DNA of 64,000 nucleotides, taken from NCBI GenBank assembly GCA_035236585.1, contig CP141135.1, positions 9,210,001 to 9,274,000 on the forward strand, written 5' to 3'. Shown here piece after piece: positions 12,691 through 23,482 of the stretch. The stretch's first letter is position 1. The number at the start of each line of letters is the position of its first letter. A program made the translations under genes and the position numbers. Below the pieces are notes generated by a model, which did not search any database, was not told the DNA's origin, and saw only the letters and a list, made by a program, of their open reading frames with translations. The DNA is from Warburgia ugandensis. Its lineage: Eukaryota > Streptophyta > Magnoliopsida > Canellales > Canellaceae.

Positions 12691-15600
12691 TTGCACAAGA
12701 CATCTCAGTACTGACAACTGAAGAAGAAGCATGCCTGCACGTGCAAACAATGAAGCTGAGTGGGTGGTAGACATTACTGCATCCTACCATGCCACAACAC
12801 ATAAAGAATTCTTTACCACCTACAGGGAAGGAGACTTTGGCATGGTAAAGATAGGAAACAACAGCTTGTCTCAAATTCTTGGGATTGGAGATGTGCAGGT
12901 CAAGACAAACCTTGGCTGTACAATGATACTAAAGGAAGTACAGCATATAAAGGAACTTAGGCTGAACCTGATCTAAGTCCCAGCACTTGACAGACAAGCC
13001 TACACAAATTATTTCAGCAATAGTAGTTGGAAACTAACGAAAGGTGCTATGATCGTGGCAAGAGGGCATATCTGCAACACCCTGTACAAGACTCACATGA
13101 AGATATGCAGAGATAGCCTTAATGCAGTGGAAGATGAAGCATCGCCAAATCTATGGTACAAAAGACTTCGACAAATAGGAGAGAAAGGGCTATTCACACT
13201 CGCCAAGAAGCAGTTCATCAAAATAGCCCAAGGTATAACTCTAAACCCTTGCAATTATTGTTTGTTTGGTAAACAACATAGAGTTGCATTCTCATCTCTC
13301 AGTAATAAAAGGAAGGAAATATTGAGTTTAGTGTACTTTGATGTATGTGGTCCTATAGAAAAGGAGTCCTTAGGAGGAAATAGATATTTTGTAACATTTA
13401 TAGATGATGCATCTAGAAAGGTGTGGGTATATTTTTTAAGAACCAAGGACCGGGTATTTATGAACTTCAAGAAATTCCACGTGATGGTGGAGAGGCAAAC
13501 AGGAAAGAAATTGAAGTGTCTTCAAATAGACAATGGAGGAGAATACAATTCTAGAGAATTCAAGGCATACTGCACTGATCGTGGTATTCAACATGAGAAG
13601 ACGGTCCTATATACCCCACAACACAATGGCATTGCTGAAAGGATGAATCAAACCATTGTGGAACGTGTCAGAAGCATGTTCAGTATGGCTAAGCTGCCTA
13701 AGCCATTCCGGGGAGAAGCTGTATGAATTGCTTGCTACCTCATCAATAGATCACCATCAACACCATTGAATTTTGAAGTCTCAGAGAAGGTCTGGTCAGG
13801 TAAGAAAGTTTCTTACAAGCACTTGAGGGTGTTTGGGTGTAAAGCTTTTGTATACATATCCAAGGAGTTAAGGTAAAAACTAGACCTCAAGTCAACTCAG
13901 TGTATCTTTATCGGCTATGGAGACGATGAATTCGGATACAGGCTATGGGATCCAGTGGCTAAAAAGGTCATCAGAAGTAGAGACATTGTATTCCAAGAGA
14001 ACCAGTTCTCTATGGACTTTGAAAAACCCACAAAGTCCAATGAAGGAATTACAAGTGCTCTAGATATTGTTCCAGATCCTGTGCCAGTATAGTCCACAAT
14101 TGACAACATACAAGATGACCTTCGAGAAGTAGAAGAAAATGAGGATGCAGAGGGTACTGAGCATGGGGAGCAACTACCTCCTCTACCAAAAGTTGCAGGA
14201 TCATCACACCAATTAGAAAATGAAGAAATTCTTCCACCAGAAGATCATGAGTTTCATTCAAAGACATCTTCAAGAGGCCGTGTACTGATTCCCTCAAAAA
14301 GATATCCGGAATAAGAGTATATCACGCTTACTGAAGAGAGAGAACCAGAAAATTTCTAGGAAGCACAGAATCATGTAGACAAGAATAAGTGGTTGCAAGC
14401 TATGCAAGAGGAAATTGACTCACTGCAAAAGAACAATACTTACAAGTTAGTGAAGCTTCCTAAGGGAAAGAGAGCACTGAAGAATGAATGGGTGTTCAAG
14501 CTCAAGAAGGATGGCAGTGGAAAGCTAGTAAAAGACAAGGCTCAACTGGTTGTCAAAGGCTTCGAACAAAAGAAAGGAATCAACTTTGACGAAATATTCT
14601 CACCGGTAATGAAGATGACTTCCACTCGAACTATACTCGGATTAGTAGCCAACTTAAATTTGGAGTTTGAACAGATGGAGGTGAAAACTGCATTTCTTCA
14701 TGGAGATTTAGAGGAAGATATCTACATGGAGCAACCTAAAGGTTTTGAAGTACCAGGGAAGGAGCACCTAGTCTGCAAACTAAAGAAGAGCCTCTATGGT
14801 CTCAAATAGGCGCCGAGGCAATGGTATAAGAAGTTTGACTCGTTCATGATGAGTCATGGATACCAAAGAACAACAGCAGACCACTGCGTATATGTGCAGA
14901 GATTCCCTGATGGGAAGTTTATAGTACTTCTTCTCTATGTAGATGATATGCTGATTACAGGACAAGATGCGACTATAATTAGCAAGCTAAATAAGGAGTT
15001 ATCAAAGTCTTTTGACATGAAAGACTTAGGCCAAGCTCAGCAGATTTTGGGCATGCAGATTACTCACAACAAAAAGGAAAGAAAGTTGTGGCTGTCATAG
15101 GAGAAATATGTTGAACGATTAATCAAGAGATTCAACATAGAGAATGCCAAGCAAGTCAACACTTCGCTTGGTAACCATTTCAAGTTGAGCAAGCGGACCT
15201 ATCCTTCTTCGAATCAAGAAAAAGAAAAGATGTCAGGGATACCATATTCGTCAGCAGTCAGAAGTCTGATGTACGCAATGGTGTGTACAAGACCAGATAT
15301 TGCTCATGCAGTAGGAATAGTAAGCAGATTCCTATCCAACCCAGGAAGAGATCACTGGGAAGCAGTAAAGTGGATCTTGAGATATCTCAAGGGTACATCC
15401 AACTTGTGCTTGTGTTACGGAGAAACGGAACCTGTCCTAGAAGGATACACGATGCAGACATGGCAGGAGATCTTGATGGTAGAAAATCAATATCAAGATT
15501 TTTATTCACTTTTGTAGGGGGAGCTATATCTTGGCAGTCCAAGTTATAGAAGTGTGTTGCTTTATTGACAACAGGAGCAGAATATATTGCCACAGCCGAA

Positions 15601-15899
15601 GCTGGCAAGGAGATGTTATGGATAAAGCGGTTTCTCCAAGAACTTGGTATTACACATAAAGAATACAAGGCACATTGTGATAGTCAAAGTGCTATTGACT
15701 TGAGCAAGAATTCAATGTACCACTCACTCACCAAGCACATCGACATACGTTATCATTGGATACGTGAGGTGATAGAATAAGAACTGCTGAAGATTGAGAA
15801 GATTCACGCAGATGAGAATTCGGCTGACATGCTGACAAAAGTAGTGTCATTAGAGAAGTTGATGCTATGTAGAGACATAGCAGGGATGGACTCAAATTG
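12691..15899 (+). pseudogene. pol: Copia-1 pol: protease, integrase, RT, RNase H (degenerate)
   Basis: Protease around 12760 (WVVDITASYHAT). GAG-pre-integrase near 13150-13290 (LWYKRLRQIGEKG; CNYCLFGKQH). Integrase core 13330-13730 with FDVCGP, FIDDASRKVWVY, DNGGEY and TPQHNGIAERMN. Reverse transcriptase 14393-15100 with [38 protein letters not shown] and the active site YVDDMLITG. RNase H 15560-15780 with CDSQSAIDLSKNSMYH and TKHIDIRYHWIREV, ending ADMLTKVV. In-frame stops (for example near 12976, 13726, 14100, 14807, 15098 and 15547) and at least one frameshift near 15450 inactivate it. Sequence style is Tork/Tnt1 clade. Confidence 0.9.
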
Positions 15900-15931
15900 A
15901 AGAGTTGAAGGATGTTCTCCCCTTTTGGGTA

Positions 15932-15944
15932 TGGAGGGGGAGAA
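15932..15944 (+). other. Polypurine tract, Copia-1
   Basis: The run tggagggggagaa sits immediately before the 3' LTR start (TGATGGG at 15946). It is the expected primer for plus-strand DNA synthesis. Confidence 0.8.
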
Positions 15945-15945
15945 T

Positions 15946-16480
15946 TGATGGGTCCATACCCATGACATCTGCAAAAACTACAAAGTCAACATTTCGGTGC
16001 AGACAAATAGGAATTTAACATTAACTGAATAAGCACCAACTAAATATTCAAACTTGGCCAGCAGAAAATTGTGATTTGTTAAGATTTGCTAGACTGCAAG
16101 TCTTGACAATAGGATCAACTACACCCTATAAATAGGGGAATCCGATCTCTGTTAAGCATGGGTGCAAGAATCAGATCAGTTGATCTGAGCAGAGAAAAAA
16201 GGGTGAAAATCGAGTAGAGTTGATTGAGGATTTGACTGTGATCCTCTTTCTTCTCCTCTATCCATTGTATTCATATACTATTTAGTGAGTGTTCCCTTTT
16301 TCCCGTAGATATAGGCCAGATCAGGCTGAACCACGTAAATCCATCTGTGTTTATGTATGTGTGTGATCTTGATTTTACAGATATGATGGCTAGATCTCTA
16401 CAAATCTTCAGATCTGAATCCCAAGAGTGGTATTAGAGCACCATAGTTTCCAACAGTGGAAAGCGTTGCAGTTCCCAACA
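15946..16480 (+). repeat. Copia-1 3' LTR
   Basis: 535 bp, matching the 5' LTR at 10200-10735 with about 30 substitutions counted by eye. It keeps the TATA box (16127-16134), the U3 inverted repeat (16078-16107) and the internal PBS-like motif (16428-16439). It is followed by TSD tatcg. Confidence 0.95.
16078..16107 (+). promoter_or_regulatory. U3 inverted repeat upstream of TATA (Copia-1 3' LTR)
   Basis: Arms gttaagatttgc (16078-16089) and gcaagtcttgac (16096-16107), spacer 6 nt. All 12 positions pair if two G-T pairs are allowed, although both arms have changed relative to the 5' LTR copy. Confidence 0.55.
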
Positions 16481-16485
16481 TATCG

Positions 16486-16880
16486 GTTCTGGTCTAGTTC
16501 TTTAATTTATGCTTCGTATATTTTAACTTCAGAACCAATTTTGTTCTGGCATTATGAGTTGAAAGTGGGTTCACTTCTGCCACTATTCCTCAATAAGATG
16601 CATAAAACTTTTGTCTTCAAATCATGCAACTTCAAATTGAAAAGACTTGGGATCTTATGATTCTGGACAAGTCTTTGGAATAATGGGATTATGATGTGGC
16701 CTGCAAATTTATATGTCGAACAAGAAGAATTAGGAAAAAGTGCAACCCAATCGAGATTGCACAAGAATGGATCTATCTTGAAAAGCATTGGAATTGGTTG
16801 CTTATTCAACCAAAGTGTAGCATCCCCCAACAAGGTGAAGGTCAATAAGCTCATAGTTCTCTATAAAGTAAATGAAGCCA
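16486..16880 (-). pseudogene. L1 LINE remnant, end of endonuclease and linker (segment 2 of 3)
   Basis: On the minus strand, reading from 16880 down: YELIDLHLVGG, then FLCNLDWVALFP, then a linker with many Lys/Leu. This matches the plant L1 ORF2 order (ELIDLPLVGG...TW..., DRFL...W) that links the endonuclease C-terminus to the RT. It continues directly into segment 1 once Copia-1 and one copy of its TSD are removed. Confidence 0.75.
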
Positions 16881-17384
16881 TGTGTATGTACTTATGTTGC
16901 GAAGACCGTGACTAAGGACTACAGGCTTTAAGGGAGGCCTATTTAGCTTGTGGATGTGGCATGAGAGACTTAGGCCCTTATTCACGGATCTATGGACTAA
17001 GGCCTAATTCTAGATGGCCTAGTTTTTGAAAATATCCATGTAAATATCTACATGTTCCATATGACCATAGAAGATGGTAGAAGTAAAATATTTTGCAAGA
17101 TTCCAGAAGATGATTTTGGCTATTAGTGTAAAGACTCATGTAATATCCTAGCCATCGATTGAGGAGGTGGATGAAGGTGAGCAAGTATAAATAGGGTATA
17201 ACCTCCTCATTTATAAACGACTCAACTCATTGGAAGCTAATCAAGTGAGCAATAATTGGTTTCCTTTGAGTAAGTCTCTTACTGAATTCTTTTGAGTTTT
17301 CTCATTGCTCTAAGAGGATGCTTTGAAAGGAGTTGCACACAAATATTGCATAGGTTGAACAAAAGAAATTGTAACCCCGTGACA
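16881..17384 (+). repeat. 5' LTR of the Ty3-type element
   Basis: Starts TGTGTATGTACTTATG and ends CCCCGTGACA. It shares long blocks with 19566-20039 (aaatatccatg.aaatatctacatgtt; agtgtaaagactcatgtaat; gtgagcaagtataaatagggt). A TATA box (tataaata) lies at about 17186-17193. Confidence 0.8.
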
Positions 17385-17386
17385 GT

Positions 17387-17402
17387 TGGTATCAGAGTAA
17401 GG
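17387..17402 (+). other. Primer binding site, Ty3-type element
   Basis: TGGTATCAGAGTAAGG lies two bases after the 5' LTR. The first 11 bases equal the initiator Met-tRNA complementary PBS. Confidence 0.8.
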
Positions 17403-17905
17403 TTAGGCGGAGTTGTTATTAGAATGGTTTGAGTTAGGAGTTACTTATTGCGTATTGGGGAATCCTGTGGTAACATTATGACAAGTAAGTCAAGAGTGAC
17501 CAATTGTTGTGGAGGGTCAACAAAAAATCTAAGAGAGAAGTTTAGAGACTCATCATGGGACCTGACTTTGAATGCTCACCTCCCTACACTAAAGACACGA
17601 CTCAGTAAAATGAAACAAACTCTGTCTGAGTATTTGAAGAAGTCTGGTTCCTTTTTGGATACCTTGCATAGTCTTAAGGTAACATGTAAAGTACGATCAA
17701 GGTGTTTAAATATATGGATGCCAAGAGCATTGACAGAGCGAAGTGCATCTTTGACTGCCTTGAGACTACGAAAGGCTAGATAATTGGTTTATATGAGGAA
17801 GTAGTTGGGTCATAAGAAGTGAAGATTCAGTTAGTCCTACTGGAGAAGACAATATCTAATAGGGGACTTAGACCAAAGGTTTCACTCAATGGTAAAGTTA
17901 AGATC

Positions 17906-18600
17906 CTAGAATTTAATAACTACAAGGGAACCCGCAATGCTAAGGACTTGGGAGAATTTCCTAAGGCAAATAGAGTAGTGCTTCAAAACTAGCAAGATTT
18001 CGGAAGAGGTTATGAAGGTGGATATGGCCACGATGTATCTCATCAATAACGAGATGCTATGATAGAGATGGAGGTACAGTGCTGTAATTGATGATTGCTG
18101 TATCATAGCTACATAGGAAGACTTTAAGAAAGAGATCAATGTCCAATTTTTTTCCAGAGAATGTAGAGTACTTGGCTTGAAAGAATTTGAAGCGGTTGAA
18201 ACATATGCGATCCATCCATGAATAGGTCAACTAATTTACGGCTTTACTTCTAAACATATTTGACATGAGTGAGAAGGACAAATTGTTCTCTTTTATGGAT
18301 GAGTTGCAACCTTGGGTAGAGTAAGAGTTGCAAAGGCAAGGAGTGTAAGACTTGGTTACTACACCCTCAACTACGGAGAAATTAGAGGATTTTTATAAGA
18401 AGGGTGAAGTTATTAGTGAAGATAACAAGGGCAAAGCTAATCAGGATAGAAGATAAACCTAGGGAACATAGGGAAGAAGGCAAGGAGGCCGTCATGACTC
18501 AAAAGGTAAAGGTAAGTTCATACCTTGACTTTGTAGTTGTTTCATATGTGATAGAGATCATTAGGTAGTTGACTATTTAAAGAAGAAGACCCTTAATGTC
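17906..18600 (+). pseudogene. gag: Ty3-type gag relic
   Basis: Read across frames, this shows the retrotransposon gag pattern: DFKKEINVQFFPENVEYLA, then KNLKRLKHMRSIHE, then FDMSEKDKLFSFMDELQPW and a QDLVTT-like end. A zinc-knuckle remnant (CFICDRDH...) lies near 18540. Numerous stops show it is decayed. A further degenerate reading stretch at 17448-17783 precedes it and may be the gag N-terminus. Confidence 0.75.
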
Positions 18601-18603
18601 TTA

Positions 18604-19023
18604 TTGGTTAAAAAGGAGAACCACAAGGTAAGAGATGAGGATAATGAAGAGCCTAAGATGGGGGCTCTTAGATTGCTTAATGCCATAAAGGGGTGGGCTT
18701 CAGGAATTAAGCTTGTTGCCCAGAAGAGAAAAAGTTTGATGTTTGTAGACGTGTGCCTTAATGACAAAGACATACAAGCTATGATAGATACACGAGATAT
18801 TTACAACTTCATCTTAGAAGAGGAGGTCAAGAGGTTAGGCCTCAAGCTAAAGAAAGATGAGAGCAGGATAAAAGCGCTAAACTCTAAGGCTAAGTCAATA
18901 CTTGAAATTGCCAATGAGATACCCATTAAGGTTAGAGAGTGGCAATGCATTGTTAACTTGATTGCAGTGCCTATGGATGATTATAAGGTTATCCTTGGAA
19001 AGAATTTCCTTACATCGGCTTGA
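18604..19023 (+). pseudogene. Retropepsin-like protease domain of the Ty3-type element
   Basis: An open stretch of 139 codons with VDVCLNDKDIQAMIDTRDIY, where the family has a DTGA-type catalytic triplet (D-T-G/S). Here it reads D-T-R, so the flap-side glycine is lost and catalysis is unlikely. Downstream it keeps LGLKLKKDESRIKALNSKAK and DDYKVILGKNFLTSA, the typical end of the gypsy protease fold. No RT follows. Confidence 0.8.
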
Positions 19024-19565
19024 GCCATCCGAATGCCATATCTTGGAGTTTTGAGTTTCTTTAATGAGAAGATCCCTTGTGCGGTCCCAATGTAGAAGGA
19101 AGGGAAGATGCTATATGCGAGACAAATGGTGAGGGAATCCACACAAGTATGGAAACGGCACGGCATGGCTTACAACATCTAGGTGATATAAGCTACTAAG
19201 GTTTGAAGAATACCAAGAGAAACCAGTGGTCAACAAGGATGTGCTATAACAGGGGGACTCAATGAGGAATAAGACCAAGCAAAGACATGCAAGTGGTAAG
19301 ATGATTCATAGCTCCCACATTGATGTGTACGAGGCACAATAGCAAAGGAGATCAACTCACATGCATAGAACAAGGAAAATCCTTGCAGCGCACAAGAATG
19401 GTAGGGTAATGCAAGGGGAAGAACAAGTTAGAGCATCTCATGAGGATTGCATGACAGCATTGGACGTGCAAGGTTCACAAACATTGGGTCGTGCAAGAGG
19501 AGGGAGTCCACGACACCAATGAAGGCGTATCAACAAGGGCATTGACATTTTTAGGTGGGGAAGAA

Positions 19566-20039
19566 TGTCATGTATTTATGTTGCGAAGCCCGCGACCAAG
19601 GCTTACGATCTTTAAGGGAGGCCTATTGAGCCTGTGGATATGGTCTAAGAGATGTAAGCATGTGTTAGTGGATCTATGGAGCAATGCCTGATTCTAGAAG
19701 GCACAATTTCTGAAAATATCCATGCAAATATCTACATGTTCTATATGACTATAGAAGATCGTAGAAGTCAGATATTTTGTAAGATGATTCTAGAAGATGA
19801 TATGGGCCATTAGTGTAAAGACTCATGTAATGATTCTAGCCATCTGTTGATGAGGTGTATAGAGGTGAGCAAGTATAAATAGGGTGTATCTCATCATTTG
19901 TAAATAACTCAGCTCATTGGAAGCTACTCAAGTGAGGAATAACAAGTTCTTTTTGAGTAAGTTTCTTGGGAAGTTGAAAACTGACTTGTGCTTTGTAAAA
20001 GAGTTGCACACAAGAAAGGAAATTGTAACCCATGATGCA
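19566..20039 (+). repeat. 3' LTR of the Ty3-type element
   Basis: Starts TGTCATGTATTTATG after a purine tract. It is clearly homologous to 16881-17384, though diverged by substitutions and indels and about 30 bp shorter. The last bases (aacccatgatgca) differ from the 5' LTR end (ccccgtgaca), so the exact end is uncertain by about 10 bp. Confidence 0.75.
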
Positions 20040-20410
20040 TAATTGTAGTGAATATATATATGATGCCGTGTTTTATTCCTCTATGAGTTTGACTATGTCA
20101 AATCAAATCCAAAAATCTATGGGCCTGGCCACGTCTATTTGATCCCTGATAATTCTTGTCATAGAAACTCTCTTTCGGAGTCATCATTTGGGCCATAAAT
20201 ACCCGCAAGAGAGCCAAATATCCATTCCATAGAAAATGGTTATAGAGAATGCACCATAATGGTTTTCTAAAACCTTAACGTAGGTGCTGTTCCATGCTGT
20301 AAACAACCCACCGGTTATTCCAATTGCATCAAAATGTAGCCACTCAAAATCCTCAGCATTCCAGTAGCATCGGTACTGCTCCATGAACTGGAACCGCAAG
20401 AGAACTGTTA
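20040..20410 (-). pseudogene. L1 LINE remnant, endonuclease part (segment 3 of 3)
   Basis: The minus strand encodes WLHFDAIGITGGLFTAWNS, then GPNDDSERESF and WPGPWIFGF, matching the L1 apurinic-like endonuclease ([A/G]SGG..xxW, YGP, WLxGGDFN). The GDFN catalytic motif is broken (GFDLT). The reading continues into 16880-16486 when the Ty3-type element is removed. The 5' start of the LINE is lost near 20410. Confidence 0.7.
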
Positions 20411-21425
20411 GTACCGAGCGGTTGATATTCTCAAGTAAGTTTCTTTATGCTGGTTATGCAATACTAATAATACATGTGGGGCCTGGATAGTTGGAATTCA
20501 AAGCCATTAATTCCCGAGCCAAATCTTACATGATACCCTCAAAAGCTTATCTCCATTAGATGATCTTAACCGTCCTTTTACCGGTCTTATTTCTGAACTT
20601 CGAGCCTTGGAATTTCACACGGAAGCGGCATTCCGTGTGAATCTTCGCACTTATGACATTTGCAGATGCTACGTGAGAGCATTGTATAATGACTCGTTCT
20701 CTTTCGCCAAGGGCCTTTTTACTCGGCAGGACATGCATGAAACCGATGCACAAGGAAGTCATTTTCCACCTTTTCATGATGAATCGTACATATCGGTCGT
20801 CCATGGCTGACTTGTCTACCAGTGGATATACGCTGGCCCAAAAATAACTTCTGGCGTCTAAGGGACGGTGCTGCTGTTGCTAGACATGGACTGTGATGAG
20901 CTCTGCGAAAGCAATGATCTACCTTCAGTGCCCCAAGACCGTGTTTCTCGGGTGCTGGAAGTGGGTTTTTGATAAGTTTTTTGGCCATACATAATCGTAT
21001 GAAATGAGGCCCACCATAGAAAAGTGGGGTTTCTAGCACTCCATTCTTGTATTCCTCAAATCAGTAAAATATAGTCTCTTGAACGAATCATAAATAAGGT
21101 GTACCAGAAAAAAAGAAGAAGAAAGAAAATCGCAAAGAAGTTAAAGCCGTTAGGTCAGATGATCAAGATTGCTGTACTTAATTAATGATTCCACGGAAAG
21201 AACCAATCACCGACGAGAATTGGCTCTTGGTCGTGTCCCGATAATGTCCTTGAAAGGGTGCATCAAAGCGGGTTGTTGGGCTGTGAATATTTTTAGTTTG
21301 TGGTCCGTCTATTGCTGAGAAGCCCATAACACAGAAGCTTGTCAACCACTTATCGGGGACCAGCCACCTAGCATTATCTGATATCTAATCTTTGGCTGTC
21401 AAGTGATGGACTGAAATTAATAGTG
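20411..21425. other. Intergenic, one strong hairpin, no gene seen
   Basis: No coding motif or element end recognised. It holds a perfect 11-bp inverted repeat at 20614-20641 (ttcacacggaa / ttccgtgtgaa, 6-nt loop). Confidence 0.5.
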
Positions 21426-21430
21426 GCTCT

Positions 21431-21891
21431 TGTTGGGAACTGTAGCGTGTACCACTGTTGGAAACTACAGATCTGTAGATCTGATATCACACACACACAT
21501 AAACACAAGTGGATTTACGTGGTTCAGCCTGATCTGGCCTACATCCACGGGACAAGGAAAAATCAATCACTAGCAAGAATAGGAATACAAAGGAGGAGGA
21601 GGAGGATCAGATCCTCACTCTACTCTACACCCTTCTACCTTCAGATCAATAGATCTGATACTTACAGCCCTACACCCCTTTCTCTCTCTCTGTTCTCTAT
21701 ATTTTGCAGAGATCGAATCTCCCCTATTTATAGGGTGAGATGATCACATTTGTCAAGATCTGCAGCGCAGCAGATCTTGACCAATCTCTGTTTCTTGCTA
21801 GCCAATGTTGATTTTGACTGATATTTCGGTGCAGAAGTCTGATTTGGCTGTACCGAATTCTGACTTTTGTCTCATGGGTATGGACCCATCA
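21431..21891 (-). mobile_element. Solo LTR of the Tork/Copia-1 family
   Basis: 461 bp, TG...CA, flanked by a perfect 5-bp duplication gctct (21426-21430 and 21892-21896). On the minus strand it begins TGATGGGTCC like Copia-1, holds a TATA box (ctataaatagg at 21724-21733), the U3 inverted repeat (21752-21781) and ends CAGTTCCCAACA. No internal region exists, so it is the product of LTR-LTR recombination. Confidence 0.93.
21752..21781 (-). promoter_or_regulatory. U3 inverted repeat, solo LTR
   Basis: Perfect 12-bp arms gtcaagatctgc (21752-21763) and gcagatcttgac (21770-21781), spacer agcgca. It is upstream of the TATA box in the LTR orientation. Confidence 0.6.
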
Positions 21892-21896
21892 GCTCT

Positions 21897-22430
21897 CACT
21901 ATCTGTATGATCGGCGCTGATATATTAGGCCTTGCTATCGTTTGGTTCCATTACGAAGTTCTTCTCTATTTGACGACACCGAAGTCTTTGATATAGTAAA
22001 GATCTATTAAAGGCAAGGGATTTTTGCTAAAAGGCCTTTAGATAGTATTATTGCCCAATTAATTTTTGATACTCTTGTTTTGGCTAATGAACAACAGTTT
22101 TTTGTTTGTAGTAATTACTACACTAGTACAGTCTCGTACACGTGAGTGTTGGGATAGACATCACACCTTGCCCAATTAATTTTTGATAATCTCGTAATGG
22201 CTAATGAGGACCGGTTCTTTGGTTATAGTAATTACTAGACACTTACCTGCGCGATGAGTCGCTCTCTTAGCTGGCTACATTGAACCCGCAACCTAATGTA
22301 CAAAGACACGTGCTTCATACCTACAGATGGGATAGACATCATTTATATCATATATAAATGGGAGATGCGACTCTTGCTCGCGCCAACCTACTTTGAACAG
22401 ATTTTGACAATGGAGATTAGTTTTAGAAAA
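21897..22430. repeat. Diverged tandem duplication (about 108-bp unit)
   Basis: The block tgcccaattaatttttgata occurs at about 22051 and 22159. Each copy is followed by tggctaatga, ggt/agtt..ttt and tagtaattacta. gatagacatca ends the first unit and recurs near 22330. The rest of this interval shows no gene. Confidence 0.5.
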
Positions 22431-23482
22431 GGGTTTTTTTTTTTTTTTACAAAAATACCATAAAAAAGTTCAATATTTTCTGAGTTTGCAAATTTGCATA
22501 AAGCTTTTGTGAGCATGCAAAATTGTCATTATGTTAGTTTTCTATCCTCTTTCTCTATTAGTTTTTTCAAAATTCCAATATTACACTTCTCTATTTCTCT
22601 CTATTAATACGTTTTGACAGACTTCCTACCTAATAGACAATGGTCAAAAACCTTACTCAAAGTTCCTCAGCTCTCTTCCTTCGCTAGAAGTAGGTTCATC
22701 TGGCCTCACTTCTCTTGACAGATGATGGTAAATAGAGGGCTTTGCGTGTGATTTCTTGCTTCCTTAATCAACAAAAATATTTAAAATTGATCATGCTAGA
22801 TAAAATACATTGAAAAGAAGAAAACTTGAGTCTTAGATTTTTAATTTTCATTACAAAAGGCATCAAAAGAATAGCTTAAAGTCTGCTACTTGTCGCAAAT
22901 TGTAACAGTATTTTGCTTGTGTTTAAGCTTGAAGTTTTCTTTAATTTATTTTTATTAATATAAAATATTAATTATGTTCTAGTTTGTGTTAGAAAGAGTT
23001 TTATATCAGTTTTTAGTCAGAAATTGAAGTTTAAATTGTTGAACTTCATTGAAGAAGCTTAACAAGTACTATTATGCATAATTGTGAATATGGTATGTTT
23101 GCAAATGGATATATCATTATTAGTTGATTTTTATTAAAATATAACCATATCATTGGATTCGTTGTTATCAAATTATATTAGATACCAAGTTTCACTAAAA
23201 CTTTTCATCTGAAAGTCATTGAACTTAGTGGCCAAAGTTAGCACTTAATTGCACTACATTTGTGAGATAACAGGTTTGTTAGAAGGTATTAAGAAAGAGA
23301 AATAGAGAAGGATAATATTAGATTTAAAAAAAAACCTAACAGGGAATGAGTATGAAAAACTAACATAATTACAATTTTTGAAAGATCATAAAATTTAATG
23401 GTAAATTAGCAAAACTAAAAAAATGTTGATTTTTTTTTTTTGCAAAAAATGCCAAATTGTATTGCATTTTTGCAAAAAATCC
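22431..23482. mobile_element. Long-TIR DNA transposon, non-coding, MULE-like
   Basis: The two ends (about 22431-22640 and 23265-23482) are inverted copies. The left has ttatgttagttttc, cctctttctctatt and cttctctatttctct; the right has the complementary series. The outermost bases are GGG/GGA followed by T-runs and caaaaat. The flanks tttagaaaa (22422-22430) and ttcagaaaa (23483-23491) match at 8 of 9 positions, which fits a 9-bp MULE target duplication. No transposase is seen in the 1.05 kb. Confidence 0.65.

Larger units (their letters stand above)
10195..16485 (+). mobile_element. Copia LTR retrotransposon, Tork/Tnt1-like (Copia-1), with TSD
   Basis: The element spans 10200-16480 and is flanked by a perfect 5-bp duplication, tatcg (10195-10199 and 16481-16485). 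Order of parts: 5' LTR, PBS, long repetitive leader, gag, zinc knuckle, protease, integrase, reverse transcriptase, RNase H, PPT, 3' LTR. This is the Copia domain order. The two LTRs differ at about 30 of 535 positions by eye, mostly transitions, so the insertion is not recent. Many in-frame stops make it non-autonomous. It is inserted into the L1 remnant. Confidence 0.95.
16881..20039 (+). mobile_element. Non-autonomous Ty3-type LTR element with gag-protease only (TR-GAG-like)
   Basis: Two diverged LTRs (about 16881-17384 and 19566-20039), a PBS at 17387 and a purine-rich tract (aggtggggaagaa) right before the second LTR. The interior carries a gag relic and a retropepsin-like domain, but no reverse transcriptase, RNase H or integrase in the roughly 540 bp left before the 3' LTR. 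The target duplication is not clear: the 3' LTR end seems altered, and ccatg occurs at both outer junctions (16878-16882 and 20030-20034), which is suggestive but weak. It is inserted in the L1 remnant. Confidence 0.8.

Noticed and set aside
20719-21039. Minus-strand open frame of 106 codons
   Set aside because: No motif or homologous pattern recognised; likely chance.
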